Positions 1 through 13,000 of a DNA stretch of 64,000 nucleotides are shown one piece after another. Under the pieces are notes generated by a model. That model ran no database searches, was not told where the DNA came from, and saw only the letters and a program-made list of their open reading frames with translations. The DNA comes from Rhynochetos jubatus (taxonomy: Eukaryota > Chordata > Aves > Eurypygiformes > Rhynochetidae), in assembly GCA_027574665.1 (NCBI GenBank), contig CM050648.1, positions 50,825,200 through 50,889,199 of the forward strand, written 5' to 3'. The translations under genes were made by a program, and so were the position numbers. Each line of letters begins with the position of its first letter. Positions within the stretch are counted from its first letter, which is position 1.

Positions 1-1028
1 GTGCAGTTCTCTCTGGATTCTGTCTCGGTGATGTCACCAGCTGGTTGAACAGCAGGTCTGTTGAAAAGGAGTCAACAGGGGTAACAGTGAATGCTGAGAT
101 CTGTATGAGGCAGTAGTGTGTGCTCATTGCAAATTAAGGCAAACCATGTATTGGGCTACATTAGAAGGAGTGTGGCCATCAGATCAAGACAGATTTTTGA
201 GCATTGCTGAGGCTGCAGCTGGAATCACAGAATCACAGAATGGTTTGGGTTGGAAGGGACCAGTTCCAACCCCCCTGCCATGGGCAGGGACACCCTCCAC
301 TAGACCAGGTTGCTCCAAGCCTCATCCAGCCTGGCCTTGAACACTGCCAGGGATGGGGCACCCACAGCTTCTCTGGGCAACCTGTGCCAGTGCCTCACCA
401 CCCTCTCCAGGAAGAATTTCTTCCTGATATCCAGTCTAAATCTCCCTGCTTTCAATTTAAACCCATACTAGCAGAGGGCTACTGACATTGTTAGGGACCT
501 AGAGCGCATGGCCTACTGTAAAGAGAGCTTGAAGGAGCTAGTCTTGTTGAGACTGGCAAAGTGGAGACCAACTCAGAGAGTTACAAAGAGGACAGAGCCA
601 AACTTCTAAGGAGTGACAGAGCAACAGCCATAAATTGCAGCTTTGCTGGTTTAAAAGTGAGACATCAGGAAAAACTTCTGTGCAAGGAGAGTAGAGTGAC
701 CCTGGGACAAGTTACCCAGAGAGGTGTGCAATCTCCGTGCTGGGAGGGTTTTGAGACCCGACCTTTTGAGACAGAGACATAGAGGACATGAATGAAATAT
801 TGGTGATACAACCTCGCACCTGAAGCGGTACTATTAGGTGACCCTGGGGATTCCTTCCCAACCAACTGTTTTTTTAAATTGATACTTATGCCTCAGTTAT
901 TCTACCTAACTGGAATAAGTTTCACCGGGGAAAAAAAAAACCCAAACATGAAGCTGTCAGTTTATAATGTTCAGGTCATGTAATAAATTCTGTAGTATAC
1001 AATTAATCTTTTTTTTTTTTGTATTTAG
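1..1028. other. TMEM241 intron, right part
   Basis: Apart from the CR1 fragment at 223-468, nothing is recognised here. The stretch just before 1028 is the T-rich tract of the splice acceptor. The preceding coding exon was looked for and not found. Confidence 0.6.
223..468 (-). repeat. CR1 LINE fragment (3' end)
   Basis: The plus strand starts with atcacagaatcacagaatgg followed by tttgggttggaagggacc and the ccatgggcagggacacc block, which is the complement of the CR1 3' end. The copy is 5'-truncated near the 'tttaaaccc' position, and the usual segment between 'ggacc' and 'agttccaacc' is missing. It lies in a TMEM241 intron. Confidence 0.93.
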
Positions 1029-1063
1029 TGTGGTGCTGTTGGCCTCTGCATCCCATCCAGCAG
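1029..1063 (+). CDS. TMEM241: TMEM241 coding exon, 35 bp
   Basis: This very short exon follows a T-rich tract ending in tatttag and is followed by the donor GTAAAG. It opens with the last base of a split codon, most likely Ser, then encodes [11 protein letters not shown] and ends with the first G of a Gly codon. The human counterpart reads VVLLAFASHPT. The exon before it, which should encode the conserved YLNYIF-type segment, was not found in 1-1028 and should lie left of the window. Confidence 0.87.
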
Positions 1064-4000
1064 GTAAAGTGGACTGAGTTGTGACTTCTTTAGGTTTATA
1101 TATTGCCTTTCCTTTCCATGCATGTTTTTAGAGGCCAAACCCTATTGGATTTTAGCCCTGGAATTAACAGGGATATGACCAATAGTATGATATCTTGTAG
1201 GAAGAGGAGAAGACGGTGTATAACACTGTGTAATTTGCATGGTATATATTAATACCTTTCTTAGCTTCCCTTTGCAAAGAATCAGCATGGGACAGACAAC
1301 AAAGAACAGCTTTTGAGGTGGTGCGTAAGAACAAGGATTCCCTAGGTGAACATGTCCTCTTCAGAGCAGTGTCCCAGCAGTCCATATAGAACCGTTTCCT
1401 TCTCTGCATTGCCCTCAGCGCCATGCAGAGATTTCATTTTATTGCTTTCAGAAGATGTATGACCCCATAGCAAGATTTGAAGTAGCAAAAGATGAAAGAC
1501 TAAAAATGGACAAATTGAATATTTGATGGTGGCTAATATTCCTATCATAGTGGTGTTTTAATGGTTAGAAGGATAAAGATGATTTCCTGATGCTTTCACT
1601 AGACATTTGCTCAGTCAGAAGAACAAAGGAAGAAGCATTTAAATAAACATAAATTCCCCGTTTTGCCTGGTGGTGCATATTGTGCATATAGCATTCCCAC
1701 ACCAGGATAGACAGACATGTTAAGCAAAATAGTCCTGCATTTCCAAAAGTGAAAGATGGACCTTCCTATGAATATGTAGAGCCTGAAGGCCGGAGAACTC
1801 CTGGGACTTGTTGCTACAAAGAGCAACCAGGACCCAGGTTCCTGGAAATGCAAGTACTCGAGAGCTCTGCTTGGATCTGGGAGAACTTTTTAAAAACATC
1901 TGAACTTGCTGTGTGTAACAGGGTTCAAATGCCAGAGGGGGAAGCAGCCAACATATGTCTGTGTTTCCTGTTGCTTCAGTAGGAACTATCATGAGCTCTG
2001 TAATAAAAGAAATGGATATGATGCATGTCTATCCACTGCCAACTGTTCCTTAAGCAGGATCTTCTGTGTACTAGCAAAGAATACTCTTATATATCCCTTT
2101 CCCCTTTTTCAACCAAAGGCAGGAACTGGCTAGAAGCAAGGTCAGAGAGAAATCATTAAACACACTAAAATGTGGAAAGCATCATAAATGAAAAGTCAGC
2201 CAGCTGTAAAGGCTCAAAGGAATGTTAAACTAGTAATGTTCTTATAATTGCTGTTCTCCTCCTTGTTAACAGTGGGTAATTTTTTTCCCGTGTTCCACTG
2301 AGTATATTGCTTTGTCCCTCAGGTGATCTCTTCAGTGCCTTGGACTTTCCATTCCTGTACTTCTACAGGTTTCATAGCAGCTGCTGTGCCAGGTAACCTC
2401 TTTATAACAGGACGTGAATATTTTCAAAATAAGAGATCCCCTTAACTTCCAACCTTGACTCTCAGTTTAAAATTTTGGAGCATGCAAAATCTTAGTTGTA
2501 AATCTTGTAAATCTTAGCCAGTAAAACTGCAGAGAATAGGTACCCGCATATCTGTGGATATGCATTTGAAGGCCTGAGATTCAAATGTCCTGGCAGTATG
2601 TGTTTGAGTGAGTGCATTAGGAGAGTTTTCAGTCACCAGTAAAATAATTTTTACCTAATGCAGCAAGGCTTTGACAAATAACGTCTCTCAAATGCTTCTC
2701 AAGTTGGATTAGCCCTTTTGAAACTTGCTGTTTGCAGTGATTACAAAGTATTAGTCTAGAGCAGTATATGGGTGTACATGGATTTATTTGCCTGTACATC
2801 TTGTTATTTGGCAGAATGCTGGTTTTGGGTAAAAGGGAAAAGCTTTAACAAGCGTTCCTTTATTTTGAGTAGCAGAAGTTCACTGCCCAGTAGTGTAATT
2901 CTCACAGGACAATGTAAGTACGTTTTCTATAGGCCTTAATTATCTAAAAAAAAAAAAAAAACCCAACCCCCCCCTGCCTTTCCCCTCCAGTCTTTTGCCA
3001 AATGGAAGCATTTTGTTTTTGGAGGGGGAAAAAGTATTTTCATGCTGGTGGCAAAAATATTTCCGGATTGTTAGGGATTTTCTTAATTCAATCTGGATTT
3101 TCCTTTAAAAGTGGATATTAAAAATTATTGTTAAATAATTTCCCTATGTACATTGTTTTTTGGTATGAAAGTGGCTTTTTTCAAAGGTGGACTATCCACA
3201 CTACAAGTAACTTGGATTTAGGTGTTAACGAATAAGTTGTTCCACGGTGGGTAGGTGAAATCTATTTCTTCTTGAAGGCAAGGGCAGACTGCAGGTACTA
3301 ACGGTTATCTGTCTAGCCCAGATATTCTTCTCTTTCGCTTCATCAGAATTTTTACGACTGTTGTGGCCTCCCACTTCTGTTTCTCTCTCTGGAACATTAG
3401 TAGTAGAGTGCAAAGTGCTCCATTTATTTAATAAATTGGTTAATAAATTGCTGAGGCGCTGGAGCCCAGCGTGGAACCACTGGCCGGGGGGGGGCCACCA
3501 TCTTCCACCCTTCCTGCTGTTTCAGAGAGGGGACCACAACAGCATCCCCTCTTCAAACACCAAGGTGCTTTTTGCCTCACCACCTGCACGCTGTGTGGAT
3601 CCTGCCACCTTTCCCATACAGCTTCCCACAGTACTTTGTAATCTCTTACGCTGCTCAGCCAACCACACAGTAATTTGTGCCTTACATCTTTTGAAATCTT
3701 TTACACTCTTTCACTCGTTCACAACCAGTGGGTCGTAAGCATGTCACAAGTGAAGCAAAATCCAGAGCCAGAGCGTATAAACCCTGTGAGGTCCAGTGAG
3801 ATGTGGAACAGAGTTCCCTTAAGAGTAGTTTTGGGTACAAGAACACTGGGGACTACTGTCCTATGTGGCTTGACAATCAAAATTCCTCTAATTGTCAGCA
3901 GAGATCTTTGGAGTATTCTGTTCCCAGCACTACTGAGTCATCTGTCTATTTCTTGAACAGTAGAGATGTATTTGACTTCCTAATTGGAATTTAGACTTCA

Positions 4001-7000
4001 TGAAGTTTAAACAGCTTGAAAGCTTCAGGCAGAAACTTTCCAGTGGTTATTTTTTCAGTTCAAGGCTCTGTGGAGGTTGAAGTGAGTTAGTTGCCAAACA
4101 TGTGTGGCTCCTGTTGAAATTAGCATTGCCTTTACTCAGAGCCATTCCAATGCCTGAAGTTAATATTTCACCTCATGTTTCCAATAATCTCTACTTTTCT
4201 GATTATGCAAGTGCATTAGAGACCAGCCGTAAGAGCGTCAGACTTACTTTACTCACACTGTAGTCACTCACTGAACAAAGCCCGAGATGTTCTGGACATA
4301 ATGTAAGCTCTTTGTCCACCAGCTTTCTTTCTCCAAGTGGGATTAACATTGCTCGAAGGGTGACTGTTCAATTCTGCATTAGGAAAACCAAGATGCCTGT
4401 AAGAGGTTGCTTAGTTGAAATGAAGAGACTTTGTTATTAACAAGCTTTCCCCATCCCTTGCAGTGGACTCTTGGGATTCTTTCTGATGTTGCACACAGTG
4501 AAGTTAAAAAGCAGCACAACCTCAGGGCAATATGCAGCATGGAGTTTCCTTGCAAAGGTAAGAGAAAGTCTGTCACAGGAACACAGTGGATCTGTGCTTC
4601 TCCCAGGAGAACTGAGGAATTTCTGCATCTCTCTAGCTTCCCCCGCTCTTTCTGTTTGACGCTCCTAGGTCCTGCCTGTACAACCTGCACGTAGAGTTGA
4701 GGCAACAACTGTCAGAGGCATAATAAGCCAGGATTGTTAGCTGATATGAAATATTGTATATAGACACAGTTTAATGGAGCTGGGCCGATTATTGCAGCTA
4801 AGGATTTGGCCTACTGAATCCCAATAATACAAATCTGTACTTACCAAAGGTGTTTTGGAGAAGAAGACTACTGAGAGTGTGTGCACTAGATGTTGTTTCC
4901 AGTGTGTGTTCCCAGAGCCAAGAGTTAAAACTAGTTCCCTGAAGTTCAGTACCAGAACTCCCACTGCTACCATTTCAGGGGAGAGTGGTGGATGTCAATT
5001 GCCTTGAAGTACCTTGTTAATACATTTGCCTTGTTCAATACAAGGCTTTTGACAGTATCTCCCACAATGTTTTTGTATCCAAATTAGACTGTTACAGTCT
5101 GGATGGGCAGACAATTAGATGAGTAAAAAAAATGGCTGGATGATCAGGGCTGTAAGGTAGAGGTTAATGATTCCTACTCTAACTGGAGGCTTGTGACAGC
5201 ACAGGGGTCTGTCATGGAACCATCTTTATTGAAGAATCAGAGGTGATAGAGTGCACTTACATTTGCAAAGGACACCAAACTGAGAGGACCAGTCAGTAAC
5301 CCTGAAGGACAGGGTTGCCTTCCAGTGGGACCTGGACAGGCTGGAGGAATGGGCCAACAGAAATCTTACAAAATTTAGGAAGGACAGACGTGAAACTTTG
5401 CACATGGGAAGGAAGAGCCCCTGGCAATAATACAGTCTGGGGACTGGATGGATGGGAAGCAGCTCTGTGGGAAAGGACCTGGGGATTTTGGTAGACAGCA
5501 GGCTGAGAATGAGCCAGCAATGTGCTCTGGCAGCTAAGAAGGCCAGAAGTATCCTGGGTTGTACTAACAGTAGCACAGGCAGTAAATACATGGAAATGGT
5601 CATGCTCTTCTACTCAGCACTTGTTAGGCCACATCTGGAATAGGGAGCCTTGTTTTAGGTGCCTCAATACACAGAAGACATTGATAAGCTGGAACGAATT
5701 CGGCAGAGGGCTGCAAAGAAAGTCAGGAGGCTGGAGCACTTGCCTTGTGAGGAGCGGCTGCCGGACCAGGCTTGTTCATCCTGGAAGAGACAGCTTTGGA
5801 AACACCTAACAAACAGCAGCTGCCCAATAGCTACAGAGAAATTGTCAAGACAGATCCAGGCTCTTCACAATGGTGCGTGTAGGGGGAGGCTTGGAAAATA
5901 ACAAGCGTAAGTTGAAACAAGAGCAGTTCAGACTGGACATAAGGAAGAACTTTTTCATCCCTAGGACAAGTCAGGCAGTGGCACAGGTTGCCCAGGGCGG
6001 CTGTGCAGTCTTTGTCTTTGAAGGTTTTCAAGACCCAACTGGACAAAGCCCTGAGCAACCCAGTCTCACCTCCTGAGGCCCATTCCTACGGGAATTATCC
6101 TATGATCTGTGGATCTAGGGTCTGGCTGTACTTGATTTCAGTTATTAACAGCTCATTTGTTAAATTATTAATGGTAAATGCAGTTCAGAAGAGCTTGTCA
6201 GACTTCTTTTCCCTGGTTAGATTTTACTTAGTTTCATTGCTCTCAGCTAGGTCATCTGAAAACCACAACCTTCCTATGCGGTTTGTGATCACAGCTTTCC
6301 TGCAACAGTGAATGAAGCTGTTACCTTACAAAAAAAAAAAATTGGAAAAAAAAAAATAGACTTGCATAATACACATGTTCAGAAACTGTAGTTAAATGAG
6401 TCTTTGGTTTTTCTGGGGATAACAAGAAGGGAGTGATATGGCTTGTTTTGTGCTTTGCAAGCTGTTCCACACTGTACAAGTCACAGAGTTTCTCACCAGT
6501 TTGAATTTCTTCCAGACATTCTGACTGTGCAGATTTTAGTACCTTAGCTTTCTTCCTGCTCCTTGATAGCAAGTCAACTGATACAAAACTCACTCTTGCA
6601 TCTTTTTTTGGGTTAGGTTTTTCTGGGGTGTTGGGTTTTTTTTGTTTTGGTTTGTTTGTTTGGTTTTAGTTTTCTGACATTCTGGATTAGAGATGGGAAT
6701 AGCTGGCTCTGCTAGTAGGTATTGTGAATGAGGAGAAATGGTTCTACATGTGGTATTTATGACCTATTTGAAAAAAATGCAGGCAAAGATGTGTTGTGAA
6801 ATACATTTTAAGCAGATTAGGGTCCTTCCCAGCTGAAGTGGATCAGAGCCACAAAGTCTGGACTGGATCAAAGCTTTCCCAAAGTTCAAGGGTTTCTAGA
6901 TTCATGGGGGTTTGGCCAACTCTAGACATAAATTAGACAAAGTTTGTTCTAGCCAGTGTTGTCAATGAAATTACGTGCCTTTATAGCAACTAAAGATTTG

Positions 7001-10000
7001 TCCCTGTGTCACTGTGATAATTTAATCTGTCCTTCAGCCTTAAAAGTCTGTGTTTGTTAGTGTGCATGGTTTAATTATCTTGCTTAGGAAGGCTTTTGTA
7101 ACAGAGCAAATTAGTCCTTTTCCTGTTGCAGCTTCTAACCCAGTCGTCAAATTATATGTCCTGTCTTGAGTTCAAAGAGGGGAATAAGTAATAAGGCCAT
7201 GAGATCTGCCTGTAGCACTAATAATTTTATCAAACCCAGCGGTTTCCATAATGTCTTTCACTAGTGCTTTAAGGCTTGCTGTAAGAATGATTTTAGGGCT
7301 CAGTCATACCCACCTGAGGCAGCATGAGGAGCATGCAGGAACTGCTGCTCCAAGTGCTGAAATGCAGCTGCTTTTGGGGTAGAAGTCGGTGAGTGCTTGA
7401 AAAATTTGGCAATGCTACACATCTGTTTAGAACAGGGGTCAGAGGAGACTGCAGAGACAGACACAGATGGGCAGAAAGCAAGAGCTGAACGGGAGCTTGC
7501 CTATGAGGGTAGGGACTGATCTACCAGCTCCTGCAATATTCTCACAAGGTATCTTGTTAACTATAAGGAACCATGAATTTACATATGGGGTAGTTAAGAA
7601 GAGCCCTATCTGTCTGATTACTAAAGCTGCTTCCTGCAAGTGCTAATACCACATACTGATCCAGCCCAACATTGCCTGCGTATGAGGGCTGTCTCAATCA
7701 CATCTTAAGTCATTATAGGTGCAGGAAAGCAGTATTTAACTAGTACTATAAAAATCTCTTTAAATCCAAGAGGGTGACTCCCTTTTTTAAAAATTAAAAG
7801 TAAAAAGGAAGGAAGTTAATGTGGATAAAGAATAAAGATAGAAACTATTTGAATCTGGACTTGCAGGATGAGATCCAATGAAAAAAAAAAAAACCCAAAC
7901 CTCTGGTCACAACAACGGCTTTGCGTTCCCACATGAGCATTTTTCTTGGATTGAGTAGTGCCCTAGATCATCCTCTTAATCTCTCAGACTGACTGGAGTT
8001 TTCACCAGCAGTTGGAAAGGAGCAGCATTTCAGGCCTGAATATGTTTATCTTGCAAATGAGCCAAGAAAGGAGAACGCTGTAGTCCTCAGACAGCAGCGC
8101 AGGCCTCTGGGGAGGTGCAGAGAATCAGAAAATCTGCTTTCCATTTGGATGCTTTGTACCTATGTGACTGATGATCTGGGGCTGAGATCGTTGCCACCAC
8201 TTCATTTCTTGTTAAGTGCCGATAGAACAGTAAGCTCACCATGAGATCTGATCGAGCCTGCTTTGCAGATTCAAGGAGACATTCTTTGTGAAGCCCACAT
8301 ATTTGGCCTCCCTGCCCTCTAATATTTCATTCACTTAAAAACTGGAGCTGGGTCGTAACTTGTTTTTATGATACTTGGCTGCGGCAACTTAATCATTGTA
8401 TGAGGTTTTTAAATTCTTCCGCGTAAGGATTTCTGACAGCTTTCATGTCAAAGCATTGCTTAGTGCAGAGCCAGACGAAGCACAGGCTTCATCTGTGTAT
8501 ATAGCCCTGTGCGATATTTATAGTGACAAACGCTCTCTGCACTTTTGCTGTGAAAGCAAATAGTGTGTGTGTTAGTCATATCTGTATAGATTCATGAGAA
8601 ATGCCAAGAAATCTGTAAAACAACAACAAAAAAGCTCTTAAGAAGCTCAAGAAATATGGAATGCTTTGTCATAGCCTTGCACAGATTTAATCCCCAGAAG
8701 AGCAAGGATTTGAAGCTGCACTGAGATCTCTTGTTTTAATTTGGAAGCTATGCTAGTGTCATGGGTCACGCACTGGCAAGAAAACGAGAGATGCTCATAT
8801 ATACAGACAGAAGCATCTGGTGAGAACGCTAATGAGCTGTAACAGTGCTGTCAGTGAGTTTGTTTAGATTAAGGCTGCCAATCTATATCTGGTGATGAAA
8901 CCTGTTAGCGTCTCTAAAAGTTAAGCAGGAGAAATAATTTAAATCATAAATATAAGAGGAAAAAAGGTATTTCAGAACATTTCTTCAGCAAGATACTGGT
9001 TACTTACGAATTCATTCTCCTGTATCATGTTTAGTTTTATCCCAATAAACTTGTAATAGGGATTCAGCTTGTTTCCAATAGGAACCTATTGAGCCAGCTT
9101 GTTATAAAGAGGAGAATAAATGGGAAAGCCAGTGGAAAGTGGATTTTGGATTCTCTCTTTCTTCCTCCCTCCTCTGAAGAAAGGAAGTTGGATAACTGAA
9201 ACCAAGTTGCACTGTTCTACACTTTTTCTTATGCATTGGTTGGTAGAAAAATTAGATTAATCTGATCAGGAGTATGCAGCTCTTTGGCCATGTCATGTAC
9301 CTTTATGTAATCTCTAGTGTTGGAGGCTCCCTGATACATAAAAGCATCCCCTGACAGCTGCTTTGGCTCCTTGTTTGTTAACTTTAGGATTGCTTGCCTC
9401 AGGTCACCCTATGTTTAATGTTGGCTGCCAGACATTGTGAAAGTGCTTTTGCAGGAGCATCTGAAAGAATGTCTTATCCGTGGATCCTGTGTACCTAACC
9501 GTAATCCACTGTATTTATAGCCCAGCAGTTTTAGTCCTCCCTCAAAATATATAACAGCTATTCAGAACGCCTCCTGTACTCTCTGAATTATGTTTTGTTT
9601 CTGTGTATCGGCTTCTTTGGTCCTCATGGTGTCTTGAAGAGAATGGATAGACTAGATCCATCTCACCTTCCTGTCAGCACAAAACAATGGATGATACTCC
9701 TCGTAAAGATTGGAAAAGTACTGATGTTTTTTATTAAAGCAGAAATTCTCTTTTTTCCTGCTTCTCATAAAATGGAGAGGCCACAACTGCAAGTCTTCTG
9801 GGGCTCCTAGTGTGGTTGTGCTCACTGCACCTCTCTTCACAGACAGCAGTTCACACGAGAATTTAATCTGCATTAATTCCAGGAGCAAACCAACCAAGAG
9901 AAATAAAACAAATTCATGTTTTTTTTCCACGTTTTTTGCAGTCTTAAAGCCTCTCCTAAAACATGTGCTCCTATTTGTACATCGCTTCATTCCTCTTTCA

Positions 10001-13000
10001 CTGGTGTTTAGCATGCAAGTGCTATAAAATATTCTGGTCCAGAATGTCGGTTCCTTACTTCTGCTGAGGGCTGGTTGCTTGCAGAAATAGGTGCTGCTCT
10101 AAGAGAGTCCTGCTATTAGCACCTTCTGAAGCAAATGGCTCTTCCTTGTTCACCTTTGCCCTAATGGGAGTGGACTCTGGATAATAAAAACCTGTTTAAA
10201 GACTGTATGCATGTATCATAACCAGAACAAGAATGTGTTTGGTTATCTGGCACTTGCCCACTTGGCTATGTCATAGACTGAAGTAGTCTCTTCTTCGCAT
10301 GCGGCTGTGCTCAGGGAAAAGTGACAGTGAGATTCTTGGCTGAAAATCACGTTGCTTTCTTGGCTTGGACCTCATAAAGCTGTATGCAAAAATGTCATAA
10401 ACTCCCACTGGAGTTCCATAAACACAGTGCGTTTTCATTCGGCAAAGATCCTGCACTGCGTGCAAGGCTTGTCTCAAGATCCCTGCTTGCCTGAGCTGGA
10501 CAAACTGCAGATGCAAGCCAAAGCCCTGGGAGAGGGGGAGAACTGTGTGCTAGACCTTACTGGACTCTGCTGGTAGGTGCTCTCTGTGGCACCAGAGTGG
10601 TTTGAAGCGTGTCTCTAACCTAAGAGATGGAGTTCCCGTGACTCTAAAGCTTTCAGGTATGCCGAGAAGGGGTTCATAAAAGTAGAAGTGAGCTTCTTCC
10701 ATCTACACACCTTGTGTACTCTTATGCATATGGATATGCACACACATATGCGTAAAGAGAATTAAAAATGGTAAAAATCCTTATTAGTCTGTGGTTGGTC
10801 CTCACTGTATGAAATATGTGCATTTATTCTTGACACATACATTTGATTCCTGTGAGTCACTGTGGGGACTATGCAAATATACCTTGGAAAAGAAAATGTG
10901 TTTCTCAGTGAAGCTTGTTGAGCAGATAAGGCAGTCGGTGTGCTCTTAACGGCATCTTTAAGGTCTATAAAAAAGACCAGTTGCTGAAACCTTAAAAGTA
11001 TAGGTTTTCGGGTAGTTTCCATGGAGATGGCTTGATAGGTACACTGTGGCATCCAACACTAATTACACCATATAATTATTGGGAAGACATCAGTCTCCAT
11101 AACAACTCCTTTGTGTGCTACATGACCACTGAGCTAAGTGGCAGAGGCTCCCTGGGGCACAAATGCAATTTGGGGGAGCTGTCTTGTAAGAATAGCTGAG
11201 ACTTGTTGGGAGATTTTGAATCTCCAGGTAATGGAAAATTTTAATATGTAGATTAAGAGGTGTCGTTTAGGGCTGCTGTTGTGTAGCCAATTAAAACAGC
11301 AGCTACACAGCTTTTGGGCATGACGTGGTCACACGAATGAGTACGTCAACTTAATGCGTTGCGACTTAGGGGTAGTATCGCAGCACAGTTTTGTCTGTGC
11401 TCGGTACAATAAGTCCAGTCTCATTGGACATTAATTGATAGATTGAACCCTAAGAGATGCTCTGAATTAGTTTGTGTCATTGTATCCCACATGATATCCA
11501 TTTGAAGTGTGTCATGCACTTTTGGCATTGTCATTCTCTTGAACATACAGGTAACTGCAGAACCACTGGCTTGGAGTGTGTCTTTGGAAGGTAATTTTTC
11601 ACCCCTACCCTTGACAAACCTTCTCTAAATACTTGAGAGTAGAAAATGACAATTTAAAAGTAGATTTTTGTCAAATCTAACAGAATTTTGAATTGCAGAG
11701 GATGCAGGTTCATTGGTTCCCCTGCATGATAGGTTCCTGGTCTCCCACGTTTTTGTTTGGTCTCCTGGGGTCACTTAGGTATGGAGAACTGGGGCTGAGA
11801 GATGAATCATAAGTGTGACAAAGAGACGACAAAAGAATGGGAAGTGTTTTGGAAGTCATTTCCGTTGCTGATGTACTGATGTAAATACCAAAATTATACG
11901 GGAGAACCGTGCAATAAAACATATTAATGTGGAAGGTTTCAAAGCTAGCTAAGGATAGGCTTCCAAAAATGAGCGGAAATAGCCACATTCTTCTCCCTTG
12001 CTGTTTCCCTGTTTTCAGGATCTGGAGTGCTAGCTGCCTTTTTGATTCTTAAAAACCTTTGTGGGTGAAATGTCTCCAGACTGCCTAACACATCTCGAGC
12101 CTGATCGCTGACCTCTCTGATAGGCACTTGGTGGCAGACTCCAGGTTCCTTTCTTCAGAAACTTGGCACGTTAGTGAGCTGCTGCTGTCGGAAACGGGCT
12201 TCCCCATCTTTATTTTCTTCTCCCCACCCAGCTCAGAACCAATCTTCGCGAAATCTCGAGTGCGTTCATTTCCCAACCCCACTCTGTACAGCTGTTTTAA
12301 GGATTAGATTTGACTTTCAACAAAAGTCAGCAAACAGCTGTAGGGCTCTGGGGGAGGCAGACGAATGGCTTATGTCCTGTCCCTGAAATATGTGGTGCTC
12401 AGGGAAATTATAGAATGAATCATAGAATGGTTTGGGTTGGAATGGACCTTAAAGACCATCCAGTTCCAACCCCCCTGCCATGGGCAGGGACACCCTCCAC
12501 TAGACCAGGTTGCTCAGAGCCTCATCCAGCCTGGCCTTGAACACTGCCAGGGATGGGGCACCCACAGCTTCTCTGGGCAACCTGTTCCAGTGCCTCACCA
12601 CCCTCTCTGGGAAGAATTTCTTCCCGATACCAAATCTAAATCTCCCTGCTTTCAGTTTAAACCCATTACCCCTTGTCCTACCACTACGGGCCCTTGTAAA
12701 AAGTCCCCCTCCAGATTTGGATATCAGAATTATAGAAATCCCATAGGCTTCAAACAATTTCAGGAGATGGCTGTGAGCTGTTCTCATCCTATCCTCATCC
12801 AGCGTGGAGAGAAAGAGGGCAGAGTCCAGCCCTCTCTCCATGCATGTTGCTAGGGATGGTTGCCCTGCGGGGGGAAGAAGGTTATGGGTCTTCTTGCAGA
12901 GGCTTCCCCACCCTTTCTGAGGGAATGGGAAGCCAAGGACTATAGTCAACTGTAGTTGCTTCTGTCACTGCCTTCCCATGCACGGGACACGCAGAGACTG

